Positions 25,510 to 34,949 are shown, counted from the stretch's first letter. The stretch: DNA of 64,000 nt from Paenibacillus pasadenensis (GCF_023715725.1 NZ_JAMBOT010000002.1:434001-498000), one strand, 5' to 3'. A program made the numbers and translations. The notes: generated by a model from the letters alone, not told the origin.

Positions 25510-26262
25510 ATGTCACAAAAATCAAACAGACGAATTGTCCTCTGTTTCGTGTGTTTTTTTGTCATGAGCGGTTTTGCGGGCAGTCCCGCTAAACATGGCC
25601 GGAGTTATTATGAAGCTCGAGGAGATGTAGTTTGGGAAGTGCCCATGGATGAAAAATGGATTGCCTTGACATTTGATGACGGGCCGAGTCCAAAAGCAAC
25701 ACCGCAAATTCTGGACTTGTTAAAACAGTATAAGGCGAAAGCCACTTTTTTTGTAATTGGGTACCGGCTGGATAAATATCCTGAAATTGCGGCGCGTGAA
25801 GCTGCGGAAGGACATGAGGTAGCCAATCATACGGATTCTCACGTTTATTTCAGAGGGGGAATCAGCGAAAAAACCATTGCAGCCGAAATGGACAACGTCC
25901 AGAAAAAAATAAAAGCGATAACGAAACATTCTAGTCCATGGTTCCGGCCGCCTGGCGGTTATTATAACGATACGGTCATTCGAATTGCGAAGCAGCACGG
26001 TTATACGATCGTATTATGGTCCTGGCACCAGGATACAAAGGATTGGAACAGCCCTGGGACGGGCAAAATCGTCAACAAAGTTCTTAAAAATGCTCGGAAC
26101 GGCGATATCGTACTGCTGCATGATTATGTCAGCGGCTCCAATCAAACGATTGAAGCTTTAAAAATCATCTTGCCTGAGCTGAAAAAGCGCGGTTACCGCA
26201 TGGTAACCATTTCGGAACTAATGGCGCATCAAAAACAGCGCTCTTTTCGTAACAGCCAATAA
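25510..26262 (+). CDS. Secreted polysaccharide deacetylase (CE4)
   Basis: A 250-residue protein. A hydrophobic N-terminal segment (residues about 8-25) acts as signal peptide or anchor. The NodB domain has ALTFDDGPSP (acidic pair D56/D57) and NHTDSH (metal histidines H107 and H111), then FRPPGGYYND and LHDYV. It removes acetyl or N-acetyl groups from peptidoglycan or chitin-like polymer; close to Bacillus PdaA-type enzymes but the substrate is not proven. RBS AGGTGAAGGGG. A terminator starts at its stop codon. Confidence 0.88.
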   Translation: MSQKSNRRIVLCFVCFFVMSGFAGSPAKHGRSYYEARGDVVWEVPMDEKWIALTFDDGPSPKATPQILDLLKQYKAKATFFVIGYRLDKYPEIAAREAAEGHEVANHTDSHVYFRGGISEKTIAAEMDNVQKKIKAITKHSSPWFRPPGGYYNDTVIRIAKQHGYTIVLWSWHQDTKDWNSPGTGKIVNKVLKNARNGDIVLLHDYVSGSNQTIEALKIILPELKKRGYRMVTISELMAHQKQRSFRNSQ

Positions 26263-26307
26263 AAGGCCTCCTGCCGCTTCTAATAGCGGATAGGAAGCCT
26301 TTTTTTG
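26261..26307 (+). terminator. Intrinsic terminator of the deacetylase gene
   Basis: AAAAGGC-CTCCTGCCGCT pairs with AGCGGATAGGA-AGCCTTTT (imperfect centre), followed by a run of T. Confidence 0.8.
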
Positions 26308-26319
26308 CTGCAAGCACCG

Positions 26320-26913
26320 TCAACGCTTCTGGATAAGCGGCAGGAACACCTGGTCCACAATTTCAGCAATCGTTTCTTCAGACATCGGTTCATTGTACAA
26401 AATGATTTCATTACGTGCCAGGTCTATGGGCAAAGTAAGCAAACGGGGTGTAACGGCTTCTCCCGATACTTCCCCTCGCTCAACGGCCCGCTGCAGCACA
26501 ATCGACATTGATCTGCTTGAGCGGCCTTCAGGGAACAGCACAGAGGCGAGCGGCATTGCGCCGAGCTCCGAGATAATTCCGTAAATCGCCTTGGATAACA
26601 GCTGCGTATTGTTCAGATTCATCGAACGCAGAATGCCGCAAACATCATCTCTAACATTACCGAAGTCTGGAACTTCCTCAAGCGGAAGGGGAACGCGCTC
26701 CCTGATTGCAGCGAGCACAATTTCTGCACGGTTGGCCCAGCGGCGGTACAGCACCGCTTTGCTCGTTCCTGACCTTTCGGCGATGCCCTCCATTGTGACA
26801 GCGGCATACTCACGCTCTTTCAGCTCAGCTCTTACCGCCTGCAAAATGGCCGCTTCCAGCTCCTTGCCTCTGCGGCGCGTTTTCAGCTTGTCTTGTTCCT
26901 GAGTATTTGACAT
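26320..26913 (-). CDS. TetR-family transcriptional regulator
   Basis: A 197-residue regulator with the N-terminal TetR helix-turn-helix (YAAVTMEGIAERSGTSKAVL, then YRRWANRAEIV) and a helical ligand domain. The ATG at 26913 has GAGAGG upstream; the earlier ATG (26949) has none. Divergent from an EmrB-type efflux pump, which it most likely represses until a drug-like ligand binds. Confidence 0.9.
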   Translation of the reverse strand: MSNTQEQDKLKTRRRGKELEAAILQAVRAELKEREYAAVTMEGIAERSGTSKAVLYRRWANRAEIVLAAIRERVPLPLEEVPDFGNVRDDVCGILRSMNLNNTQLLSKAIYGIISELGAMPLASVLFPEGRSSRSMSIVLQRAVERGEVSGEAVTPRLLTLPIDLARNEIILYNEPMSEETIAEIVDQVFLPLIQKR

Positions 26914-26948
26914 ATTAGCTTCATACCTCTCAAATAAAATACGTTGCA

Positions 26949-26988
26949 TTTCTTATAAGGGCAGTATATCATAAACTCAAATAAGAAA
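26949..26988. promoter_or_regulatory. Inverted repeat between tetR and the efflux gene
   Basis: TTTCTTAT (26949-26956) and ATAAGAAA (26981-26988): perfect 8-nt arms 24 nt apart, spanning the divergent promoter region. Candidate operator. Confidence 0.4.
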
Positions 26989-27026
26989 CTTAAAGTATCT
27001 TATATGTTCATCGAGGAGTGATTGTC

Positions 27027-28454
27027 ATGGGAAAACAAGACGCCACAGCGCTAAATCCGGCCTCAAACGAAGCGGCTTCGAAAAAGATGATGTTCATTTT
27101 AATGCTTGGCATTTTGGCACCGTTATTTGATACGACTATAACCAATGTGGCCATTGATACTTTGGTCCGTGAATTTAATACGACTGTCTCGACCATTCAA
27201 TGGGTCATTACCAGCTATTTGCTGGCGCTCGGCATGGTCATTCCTATCACCGGCTGGGCGGTGGAACGTTTTGGCGGCAAACCGATGTGGCTGTTTTCGC
27301 TCCTGGTGTTTTTGCTTGGCTCTGTGTTATGCGGCTTCGCATGGAACATAGAAAGCTTGATCGTTTTCCGTATTATTCAGGGGATCGGCGGCGGTTTGTT
27401 AATGCCAATTATGCAGACGATGGGCGTTCGCGCTTCAAACGGGCAAAAGATGGGCAAATCAATGGCTGCAGTTTCTTTGCCGGCGCTGCTCGGACCCATT
27501 TTGGGCCCCGTGCTTGGCGGTCTAATCATTAATCATCTGAATTGGCGTTGGATCTTTTTCGTAAATGTTCCTCTCTGTGTTGTTGCAATCGTTATGGCGT
27601 GGAGAGGGCTTCCTCATGAAAAAAGCGAGGGCAAAACGCTGCGGCTCGATCTGCTGGGATTGCTCATGCTGTCGCCGGCTGTTGTGCTTATCATTTATGG
27701 GCTCGGAGAGGTAAGCTCCAGCCATGGCTTTGGGCATGCGGCGGTGTTGATTCCCGTAGCGGCTGGACTGGCGCTGTTAGCTGGCTTTATCGTTTATGCG
27801 CTAAAGAAAGGAGACAAGGCGCTGCTTGATATCAAGCTGTTCCGGGTGCGCTCCTTTACGGTATCCTCTGCGCTGCTATTTTTATCCGGGTTGACTACTT
27901 ACGGGGCGATGCTGCTGATGCCGCTTTATTTTCAGCAAATCCGCGGGGAGTCCGTGCTTATATCAGGCTTGCTGCTCGTCCCGCAAGGAATCGGAATGCT
28001 GCTGACAAGATCGCTGGCTGGAAAATTAACGGATGGGATCGGTTCTCGCCCCGTTGTTCTTGCCGGAACGCTGCTTACGATTCTTGGAACGCTGCCGTTC
28101 ACCCAGGTCGGCTCAGATACGAGTTATTTCTATTTATGTGCTGCTTTAATTGTGCGCGGAGCAGGGCTTGGAGCCGTATTTATGCCGGTTATGGCTTCTG
28201 CTTATGTGGGGCTATCGCCAAAACATATTCCGCATGCCAGCAGCACCACGCGCATTATGCAGCAAATCGGAGGGGCCTTTGGAGCCTCGGTTATCGCGAT
28301 TATATTGCAGAATGAGCTTGATTCGGTCATGACTCATGATGCGGCTGCAGCAGCTGTCGCGTTTGATCATACGTTCAAGTGGTCAATTGCCTTATCGGCA
28401 TTGGCGTTAATTCCGGCGGCGATGCTGCCAAGAGTGAAAAAGGAAAACCGCTAA
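27027..28454 (+). CDS. MFS multidrug efflux transporter (DHA2/EmrB type)
   Basis: A 475-residue protein with about 14 hydrophobic segments. DHA2 signatures are present: LAPLFDTTITNVAIDTL with its first-helix acidic residue, WVITSYLLALGMVIPITGW, the motif A-like region VERFGGKPMW and motif C (LGPILGPVLGG). It exports toxic compounds by proton antiport. The ATG at 27027 has GAGGAG 7 nt upstream. Divergent tetR gene; strong terminator behind. Confidence 0.9.
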   Translation: MGKQDATALNPASNEAASKKMMFILMLGILAPLFDTTITNVAIDTLVREFNTTVSTIQWVITSYLLALGMVIPITGWAVERFGGKPMWLFSLLVFLLGSVLCGFAWNIESLIVFRIIQGIGGGLLMPIMQTMGVRASNGQKMGKSMAAVSLPALLGPILGPVLGGLIINHLNWRWIFFVNVPLCVVAIVMAWRGLPHEKSEGKTLRLDLLGLLMLSPAVVLIIYGLGEVSSSHGFGHAAVLIPVAAGLALLAGFIVYALKKGDKALLDIKLFRVRSFTVSSALLFLSGLTTYGAMLLMPLYFQQIRGESVLISGLLLVPQGIGMLLTRSLAGKLTDGIGSRPVVLAGTLLTILGTLPFTQVGSDTSYFYLCAALIVRGAGLGAVFMPVMASAYVGLSPKHIPHASSTTRIMQQIGGAFGASVIAIILQNELDSVMTHDAAAAAVAFDHTFKWSIALSALALIPAAMLPRVKKENR

Positions 28455-28491
28455 TCGTGTCGAATTAAGCGGTATCGGTACAATGTGCCAA

Positions 28492-28526
28492 GCCTTCCGG
28501 ACGAGGTCCGGAAGGTTTTTTGACTG
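28492..28526 (+). terminator. Intrinsic terminator of the efflux gene
   Basis: CCTTCCGGA-CGAGG-TCCGGAAGG followed by TTTTTT. Confidence 0.9.
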
Positions 28527-28573
28527 TTGCCCGGGCATAATACGCCCAATATGAACAAATTCGGAGGTAAAAA

Positions 28574-28909
28574 ATGAGCAGGTTAAAACAAAAATGGGTT
28601 CAATTCGGCGCTGCATGTGCAGCTGTTGTAATGCTTGCGGGATGCGGCTCCGGGGCAGGCGGAAACGCAGATAAACAAGTCTCGGAGTCCGACCCGATGC
28701 CGCTTTACAAACGCAACTGCATGTCTTGTCACGGAGGCTCCTTGCAGGGCAGCTCCGGTCCGAATCTGCAGAAAATTGGCAGCGCGCTGACCAAAGATCA
28801 GCTGATTGAGACGATCCGCGACGGCAAAGGCAGAATGCCAAGCTTCGGAAAACGTCTTAAACCGGAAGAGATTGACAAGCTAGCTACCTGGCTCGCCGAG
28901 AAAAAATAA
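28574..28909 (+). CDS. Membrane-anchored cytochrome c (cytochrome c551-like lipoprotein)
   Basis: A 111-residue lipoprotein: lipobox LAGC (lipidated cysteine 24), a short linker, then a class I cytochrome c domain with one haem site C49-M-S-C52-H53 and probable axial methionine M88 (GRMPSFG). This is the plan of Bacillus CccB. It carries electrons outside the membrane, typically to a cytochrome oxidase. RBS GGAGG. Confidence 0.92.
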   Translation: MSRLKQKWVQFGAACAAVVMLAGCGSGAGGNADKQVSESDPMPLYKRNCMSCHGGSLQGSSGPNLQKIGSALTKDQLIETIRDGKGRMPSFGKRLKPEEIDKLATWLAEKK

Positions 28910-29040
28910 GAGAACAGCTGCGCATGCAGCCCAAAATCCAGCTTAATTGACGGATCTTCCCTCCTTGGAGCGGCGCATATTCGCCGTTTGACGGAGCAAA
29001 ATGACTTTACCATCCTAACAAGGGAAGGGAGAGACCGTGA

Positions 29041-29874
29041 ATGAAGCGAGTTAAGCGAATCACTACGGCAGCAGCGCTAGCTTTTATGCTCCTGCAATCA
29101 AGTGTCCATTCCGCAGAGGCTGTTTCCGACGCTCCAGCAACAATCGGCGAAACTGCGGCTGAATCGGTTCAGCAGAGAAGAGTTGCCGTCGTCATCGATG
29201 ATTTTGGCAACAACATGAAGGGGACAGACGAAATGTTCAAGCTGCCGGTGCCTATAACGGCGGCGGTTATGCCCTTTATGCCCACAACCCGCGAGGATGC
29301 GGAGGAGGCTCATCGGCTTGGCCTTGACGTTATCGTGCATATGCCAATGGAGCCGAATCAGGGCAAGCGCTCATGGCTTGGACCCGGAGCTCTGGTCAGT
29401 ACGATGACGGACGCCGAGGTGCGGCAGGCGGTTGAAAAGGCAATTGAGGCAGTGCCGCATGCAGTTGGCATGAACAACCATATGGGCAGCAAAATTACGG
29501 CGGACGAGCGGATCATGCGGGTGGTGCTGGCCGTCTGCAAAGAGCGCGGCTTATTTTTTCTGGACAGCCGTACGACCTACAAAACCGTAATTCCTAAAGT
29601 AGCGAAGGAGCTTGGCGTCCCGCTGCTGAATAACGATGTTTTCCTGGACGATGTTTACACCGCAGGCCATATATCCAAGCAAATCACCGTTCTGATGAAA
29701 AAATCCAAGGAGCAGGCGGATTGCATAACGATCGGGCATGTTGGCGTTCCGGGCGTATTAACCTCCACGGCGCTTCGCCAAGCGGCAGCTTCAATGTCCG
29801 GAACCCGCTTTGTGCGCGCCTCCGAGCTGCTGCCTGCTTCAGCGGAAGAAAAGCTTGTACTGCCGAACTCCTGA
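29041..29874 (+). CDS. Divergent polysaccharide deacetylase (YibQ/DUF610 type), secreted
   Basis: A 277-residue protein with a signal peptide (residues 1 to about 27). The domain begins RVAVVIDDFGNNMKGTDEM, with the acidic residues of a divergent NodB-like fold, and has VIVHMPMEPN and MNNHMGSKIT, the family metal histidines. Catalytic activity has not been settled for this family. Start ATG with GGGAGAG upstream. Its last 36 nt overlap the end of the opposing amidase gene. Confidence 0.85.
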   Translation: MKRVKRITTAAALAFMLLQSSVHSAEAVSDAPATIGETAAESVQQRRVAVVIDDFGNNMKGTDEMFKLPVPITAAVMPFMPTTREDAEEAHRLGLDVIVHMPMEPNQGKRSWLGPGALVSTMTDAEVRQAVEKAIEAVPHAVGMNNHMGSKITADERIMRVVLAVCKERGLFFLDSRTTYKTVIPKVAKELGVPLLNNDVFLDDVYTAGHISKQITVLMKKSKEQADCITIGHVGVPGVLTSTALRQAAASMSGTRFVRASELLPASAEEKLVLPNS

Positions 29875-30582
29875 GGCAATCGCTTCGGCAAGTTTGTCTT
29901 GGCCTTTGTCCGATGTAAGCATACGCCGGTCCGCTTCATTGCTGATGAAGCCCATTTCCACAATAACTGCAGGCTGTTTGACGGTGTTTAACAAATAAAA
30001 CGGGCTGCCGGCTCTCGGCAGCTCGTTTGTTTTTTGCTGCTGATTGAGCGCATCCTGAATGCATAAGGCGAGCAGAGCGCTTTCTCCGCGATTTTTTTGA
30101 TGCAGGACAACGGGTCCATGAGCGGCAGAGCGCTTCGACCAGTTGACATGCAGGCTGACGAGCAAGCCGGTATGAATTTCTTGCGTTAACTCCGTGCGTT
30201 GAGATAAATCCCTTTGATGGCGAGAACGGCTGCCCAGCCAGCGGTTATCGTCACTTAAAGCATAATCGTCGCTTCGGTTGAGGACGGAGCTGACACCGAG
30301 CTGCTGCAACCGAGCATGAAGCTTTTTGGATACCGCAAGGTTAATATGTTTTTCCAGAACATCCTCGTGAAAGGTTCCGCCGTCGATTCCGCCATGGCCG
30401 GCGTCAATTAATACTTCCGCGTAAGGAAGCGCGCCGCGGTAATTCGGCCCAGGCGCTGTAAACGGCAGGTTATCCTGCTCATTTGCAGGCGCGGCAGCCA
30501 GGGCAGCGGCGTACATGGAATCCGAATATCCAAAAAAGAGGCAAATCGCAAGTGTTGCGCCAGCCAGTTTGGCTAGTTTCAT
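29839..30582 (-). CDS. N-acetylmuramoyl-L-alanine amidase (Amidase_3, CwlD-like)
   Basis: A 247-residue exported enzyme: signal peptide at residues 1 to about 25, then an Amidase_3 domain with the zinc ligands in VLIDAGHGGIDGG (His), EKHINLAV (Glu) and LVSLHVNWS (His), and catalytic Glu in VIVEMGFISN. It cuts the amide between MurNAc and the stem peptide; length is near CwlD, which makes muramic-lactam in spore cortex, but the role is not proven. The start is the ATG with GGAGG; in-frame upstream sequence lacks support. Confidence 0.88.
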   Translation of the reverse strand: MKLAKLAGATLAICLFFGYSDSMYAAALAAAPANEQDNLPFTAPGPNYRGALPYAEVLIDAGHGGIDGGTFHEDVLEKHINLAVSKKLHARLQQLGVSSVLNRSDDYALSDDNRWLGSRSRHQRDLSQRTELTQEIHTGLLVSLHVNWSKRSAAHGPVVLHQKNRGESALLALCIQDALNQQQKTNELPRAGSPFYLLNTVKQPAVIVEMGFISNEADRRMLTSDKGQDKLAEAIASGVRQYKLFFR

Positions 30583-30708
30583 GAAAGAATCCTCCATCCG
30601 CAAGTTCAAGTTCCTACATACTTTTCCACGAAGAGGAGGAACTATTCGCGTTTGAAGGCTGACGGCAGCGGAAATACTAAGGTTATTGAGGAAAAGGGGG
30701 AGAATCAT

Positions 30709-30891
30709 ATGGATTCCGAAGAGTGGATTAAGGATATCACGGTGCGTTTTGTTCGTTATGTCGAGACTCCCCGCAAGGTGCATAAGGAAAACCGCAAGCA
30801 TCGCAAACAAAGCAAAGAACCATGGCTGACACGCTGGTTTGGCATGTCAGGCATGGGAATTTCGATGTGGCTGCGCGGTTTTCGGCGTTAA
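30709..30891 (+). CDS. yqzE: YqzE family small protein
   Basis: A 60-residue, very basic protein recognised by its pattern: VRFVRYVETPRKVHKENRKH, then KQSKEPWLTRWFGM and a short hydrophobic C-terminal stretch ending in arginines. Homologues lie near the comG competence operon of Bacillus; function unknown. The ATG at 30709 has AAGGGGG upstream. Here no comG genes are adjacent, but yqhG-yqhH are close by. Confidence 0.8.
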   Translation: MDSEEWIKDITVRFVRYVETPRKVHKENRKHRKQSKEPWLTRWFGMSGMGISMWLRGFRR

Positions 30892-30909
30892 TGGATTAGA
30901 AGCTTGCCG

Positions 30910-31911
30910 TTACACGGGATAAAAGCTTCCTGAAGCGGCTGCCTCTTCCAACGGCCAATAACGGATGCCTTCCGCGCCTGCAATGGAAAAAGCGCCAAAA
31001 TTCCGTCCATCCGACCAGCTATGATACCCGTAAGCTTGTCCAATCAGCCGGATGGACCCGCCATATAGCTCGGCTGAATAATCGATTCTGCGGCCCGCAT
31101 CCATCAGGGAAAGCAGACGCTGTTTGCTGGAGTCGGATAACGCAGGCTCAATCAGCCATGCGAGTCTCCGGAATGGATCGTCAGGTTTAAGCAAAATTGC
31201 TTTGCGGATTTTTGATTTTGGCATGATAGAGCCCGTTAACGGCTGAGCGGCAACAAATTTGGCGTGTGCATATTTGGAAGCGTTCACATAATGGCGGGCG
31301 CCGGTGTTTTTTGCTTTCAATCGTGCGGCTGAGGCGGCTTTCCCAGCCGCCTCCATCAGCCACTGATTATCGTGCAGCGGCAAAACTTCCCCGGACGAAG
31401 CGTCGGCATAATAATTCCGGCCTTTTGCATCGGTCAGCCTCCACACTGAAACAGCAGGGGATATATACAGCTTGCTGCGTTTGGCAACGGTTAAATTGGC
31501 TTTGCGCAGCCCTTCCTCCAAACGGGAGGTTTCAAAAAGCGGAGCATCTCCTGCTCCGTACTCGCCAAGCGTAAAGCCGCCATCCGGTTTGGCGTGCACA
31601 ATCATATAACCGACGGACTGGCCGGTTCCGGCGTCTGTTACGGTTGCCAGCCAAGAGTGCCCGCCGGGCCCAAGCGGCTCCAGCTTTAAAGCGGCCCCGC
31701 TCCAGGCAGCGAATTCCGGTTGAGCGGACAGCTCGTCCTGCCAAGCCGCAGCTTGCTTTTTCAGCGAATTCATAAATTCGCTTCCTTGATTGGAAGCGCT
31801 GCGAACAGAACGTTGGGCAGGTGAAGCATCAGAATTTGCCGCAGCGGCTGCGGTAGTACAAATCAGCAGGGCAAGCGAAGCGGCAACAATTGCTTTTGCT
31901 TTCAGATTCAT
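30910..31911 (-). CDS. Secreted protein of unknown function
   Basis: A 333-residue exported protein with a clear signal peptide (hydrophobic AIVAASLALLICTTAAAAA, cleavage near residue 26). The middle has a PepSY-like pattern (WLATVTDAGTGQSVGYMIVH, then NYYADASSGEVLPL); I cannot name a family with confidence. The ATG at 31911 has GGAGG 10 nt upstream. It stands alone between yqzE and yqhG. Confidence 0.75.
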   Translation of the reverse strand: MNLKAKAIVAASLALLICTTAAAAANSDASPAQRSVRSASNQGSEFMNSLKKQAAAWQDELSAQPEFAAWSGAALKLEPLGPGGHSWLATVTDAGTGQSVGYMIVHAKPDGGFTLGEYGAGDAPLFETSRLEEGLRKANLTVAKRSKLYISPAVSVWRLTDAKGRNYYADASSGEVLPLHDNQWLMEAAGKAASAARLKAKNTGARHYVNASKYAHAKFVAAQPLTGSIMPKSKIRKAILLKPDDPFRRLAWLIEPALSDSSKQRLLSLMDAGRRIDYSAELYGGSIRLIGQAYGYHSWSDGRNFGAFSIAGAEGIRYWPLEEAAASGSFYPV

Positions 31912-31998
31912 GATGGCGTTTCCTCCGATCATCGTAGCGGCTATGATAGCCCGAATGCTGTCGCCGGTCCAACCGGTCTATACCTTTATTGTAGACAA

Positions 31999-32032
31999 GC
32001 CCGCCGGCGAAGGCTGTTGCATGCTGGCGGGC
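31999..32032 (-). terminator. Hairpin downstream of yqhG
   Basis: GCCCGCCAGC pairs with GCCGGCGGGC on the minus strand (one mismatch), followed by TTGTCT. The weak T-tract limits confidence. Confidence 0.5.
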
Positions 32033-32070
32033 GACCTTTGACTGTTCTTGCCGTTCTCTAGCGCAATTGG

Positions 32071-33015
32071 TCAGTCGATTCCCTCAAGATGAAAAACTCC
32101 GCAGTTTATCGCGGAAACCGTCACCCGCGGCTCATACTGCCAGCGGATTTCCTGACGTTTTGTCTCATATTGGGCTGCTATTGCGTCCTTATGCTCATCC
32201 TCTGCTGATTCCAGCATTTTTTCGTAATAATGAGCCAAAATAGCAAGCTCTTCCTCCAGCCTGCGCGCAGCCCCTTCCGCCCAGCTGAAATCTGCTCCGC
32301 GCAGCTTTTTCTCCAAATGCGCTTCCACCGTTGCAAGAGCCCGTGCCAGCGTAAACCCGTTGCGGGCCGTATGCACATTGGCAGGTAACTTAGGCGTAAG
32401 CCGCAGCGAAGACAGACGTTCGTGGAAGTTCTCCTGGATGTTGCCTGTCGCAAGCGAGATTCCGTAGGAATGGATTTCCTCGCGTTTCATATCGCAGGCG
32501 AATTCCACCCGCAAATTGACTCCAAGCCAAGCCGTGTACGCGATGGAATCAAACGGATTGAGAGAGCGGCGCTCCGGCTCTTGGAACAGATACACGTAAC
32601 TGCCCCCAACGCGGGCTGCTTCAAACAGCTGATCCAGCTTGCGTGAGCCAAAATAAAGATCCTCGCGCGGCGTCCGAACGCCGTTGATAGCCCCATGCAC
32701 AAATCCGATGGACCGGCTGAGCGCATCATGCGCCGCCTGGTCCAGCGCGCCTAGCTCGGCGGAGGCTTCCGCTTCCGCCTGGCGAAGCTGCTGTTCGTCG
32801 TAACGTTTGCTGTCGGTAACGAACAGATAGGTCATCGTTTCCGGCTCGACCCCGGCACGATCAACGTAGCTCCAGTAATAGGGCCGGTTCGTCAGCTCGC
32901 GGTCGGCGGCGGGGGAGAGCTTAACTGTCATATGAGCAGGCGACTTTTCTACGATGCGGGAGCCGGTGGCATCCACATAGCGTGAGACAAAACGCTGAAT
33001 TTGTTTGTCGTTCAA
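32071..33015 (-). CDS. yqhG: YqhG family protein
   Basis: A 314-residue soluble protein recognised as YqhG from its start (QIQRFVSRYVDATGSRIVEK) and the YYWSYVDRAGVEPETMTYL block. Role unknown; homologues are always next to the SNF2 helicase YqhH. It starts with TTG, which overlaps the helicase stop codon (TTGA) and has GGAGG 9 nt upstream, so the start is well supported and translation coupled. Confidence 0.87.
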   Translation of the reverse strand: MNDKQIQRFVSRYVDATGSRIVEKSPAHMTVKLSPAADRELTNRPYYWSYVDRAGVEPETMTYLFVTDSKRYDEQQLRQAEAEASAELGALDQAAHDALSRSIGFVHGAINGVRTPREDLYFGSRKLDQLFEAARVGGSYVYLFQEPERRSLNPFDSIAYTAWLGVNLRVEFACDMKREEIHSYGISLATGNIQENFHERLSSLRLTPKLPANVHTARNGFTLARALATVEAHLEKKLRGADFSWAEGAARRLEEELAILAHYYEKMLESAEDEHKDAIAAQYETKRQEIRWQYEPRVTVSAINCGVFHLEGID

Positions 33016-34853
33016 GGCGAATCGACCTCCACAATCGTTGATGCGCCGTCCAGCAGGCGGTTGATCGCATGGCGGCGCGCGGCTCGGGATCCTCTACGGG
33101 GAGCGGGGGCTTCCGCTTCTTCAGGCATAGCGGTGTTTTCCGTTTCCGCCGGCTGCTCCGCGTACTTGCGGATGGAATGGCCCAGATGCTCGATGCCTTG
33201 CGTCAGATCCTTCTCGTCGCGGGCTTCCAGCAGAACCCGGGCCAGCCGCTGCTCCATCGTCTCTTCCTGTTCAAAACGCTCCAGAATATGATCCAGCTCG
33301 CCGATGACGGATTCGAACATATTGATTTTTTCATGCAGCAGATTCACGATATGCTCCTCGATTGTTCCCAGCGTGCACAGATTGTAAATCTGCACATCCT
33401 CGGTTTGGCCGAGACGATGCACACGTCCAATCCGCTGCTCAACCCGCATCGGGTTCCAGGGCAGGTCGAAGTTGATAATGCGGCTGCAAAATTGCAGGTT
33501 GATGCCCTCGCCGCCGGCTTCCGTGGCGATCATGACCTGGGCTCGTCCCCGGAACAGATCCATCATCCAGTCTTTTTTGCCGCGTCCCATGCCGCCCCGG
33601 TACGGAACAGCCGTTATGTCCGAGCCCCGAAAATATTGCAGCAAGTATTCCTGCGTGGCGCGGTATTCCGTGAAAATAATGACCTTGCCGTCGCTCTCGC
33701 GGACGAGCTCCATCGCTTTTTCCGCTTTGGTGTTGGATTTGATCTGTTTGATGACCTCGATCAGCTCCCAGATCTTACCCCGTACCGGTGAATCCTCGGC
33801 CGTCTTTTTGAACAGATTGACCAGCGTCAGAAACACGGAATCGCGGCTGGAGCAAACCTCGCGCTGCAGCGTCACCATGGACAGCATGCTCGTCAGATTG
33901 CCGCCGCTTTCCTCATAACGCTCTCGCACGAAGGTGGTGACCGCCTCGTACAGATTCATTTCTTCGGTGGAAAGCTGCAGCGGAATGTTGCGCACGATCC
34001 GTTTGGTGAACTTCACGTCGCCCTCGCCGCGCCGGTTGCGAATCATCACCGACGACAGCGCTTCCTGCAGCTGGCCTTCGTTTTTCGGCGTGCGTTTGCC
34101 AACAACAAAGTTGGAGGCGAACTCGCCGTGTCCGCCGAGCTGGCCCGGTTTAAGCAGCGTAATGAGGTTGTACAGCTCCTCCAGGTCGTTCTGCACCGGC
34201 GTGGCGGTCAGCAGCAGGCAGTATTTTTTGCGCAGCTGTGTAATGAATTGATAGTTGGTCGTTTTTTTATTTTTCAGCTTATGCGCTTCGTCGATAATGA
34301 GCATGTCGTAGTCGGTGCCAAGCAGCAGCTCCCGATGCGGGTCGCGCTTGGCGGTGTCGATAGAGGCGACCACAACATCGTAATTCCATGTGTGCGCGCG
34401 TTTTTGCGCAATGGCGGTGATGCCAAATTTGGTATTCAGCTCGCGTACCCATTGCAGGACCAGCGATGCCGGAACAAGGATGAGCGCTTTGCGCACAAGC
34501 CCCCGCACCATGTATTCCTTGAGGATCAGTCCGGCCTCAATCGTTTTGCCAAGCCCGACCTCGTCGGCCAAAATCGCTCTGCCGCCCATATCGTGCAGCA
34601 CGCGCACAGCAGTATCGGTCTGATGTTTCATCGGCTCCAGGCCGTTCAGGAACCGGACGCATTGCAGCTCTTCAAAACTTTCGATACGGCGCGAGTGCTC
34701 CGCCTCCATGGCAAGCTGGTACAACGTCCAATCATCCCAAGGACCGTTGCGGTCGATCCGGGACTGCAGCTCCTCAAACCAGGCGCGGTCCATGCGCAGA
34801 TCGACGAGCGGATGCAGCCGTCCCGCTCCGCCTTCTTTGACGGTTCTTGTCAT
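33012..34853 (-). CDS. yqhH: SNF2-family helicase (YqhH)
   Basis: A 613-residue ATPase with both RecA-like domains. Walker A: DEVGLGKTIEAGLILKEY; motif II: IIDEAHKLKN; motif III: LLTATPVQN; C-terminal motif VI: QRIGRVHRLGQT. The last 60 residues are polar and low-complexity. SNF2 proteins of this bacterial (RapA/YqhH-like) group translocate on double-stranded DNA, often linked to RNA polymerase recycling; partner here is probably YqhG, encoded immediately downstream. Confidence 0.92.
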   Translation of the reverse strand: MTRTVKEGGAGRLHPLVDLRMDRAWFEELQSRIDRNGPWDDWTLYQLAMEAEHSRRIESFEELQCVRFLNGLEPMKHQTDTAVRVLHDMGGRAILADEVGLGKTIEAGLILKEYMVRGLVRKALILVPASLVLQWVRELNTKFGITAIAQKRAHTWNYDVVVASIDTAKRDPHRELLLGTDYDMLIIDEAHKLKNKKTTNYQFITQLRKKYCLLLTATPVQNDLEELYNLITLLKPGQLGGHGEFASNFVVGKRTPKNEGQLQEALSSVMIRNRRGEGDVKFTKRIVRNIPLQLSTEEMNLYEAVTTFVRERYEESGGNLTSMLSMVTLQREVCSSRDSVFLTLVNLFKKTAEDSPVRGKIWELIEVIKQIKSNTKAEKAMELVRESDGKVIIFTEYRATQEYLLQYFRGSDITAVPYRGGMGRGKKDWMMDLFRGRAQVMIATEAGGEGINLQFCSRIINFDLPWNPMRVEQRIGRVHRLGQTEDVQIYNLCTLGTIEEHIVNLLHEKINMFESVIGELDHILERFEQEETMEQRLARVLLEARDEKDLTQGIEHLGHSIRKYAEQPAETENTAMPEEAEAPAPRRGSRAARRHAINRLLDGASTIVEVDSP

Positions 34854-34949
34854 CTCTCTCGGCCCCTCTCTTTGTCTTCAATGCTTCCAGTATGCCCCAA
34901 GGAACGAGGTTCAATAAGCGTTTAATCAACGGATGAACAACAACATGCA

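Noticed and set aside
30899..30929. GAAGCTT / AAGCTTC inverted repeat at the end of the secreted-protein gene as terminator
   Set aside because: Stem of only 7 bp with a 17-nt loop and no T-tract on either strand.
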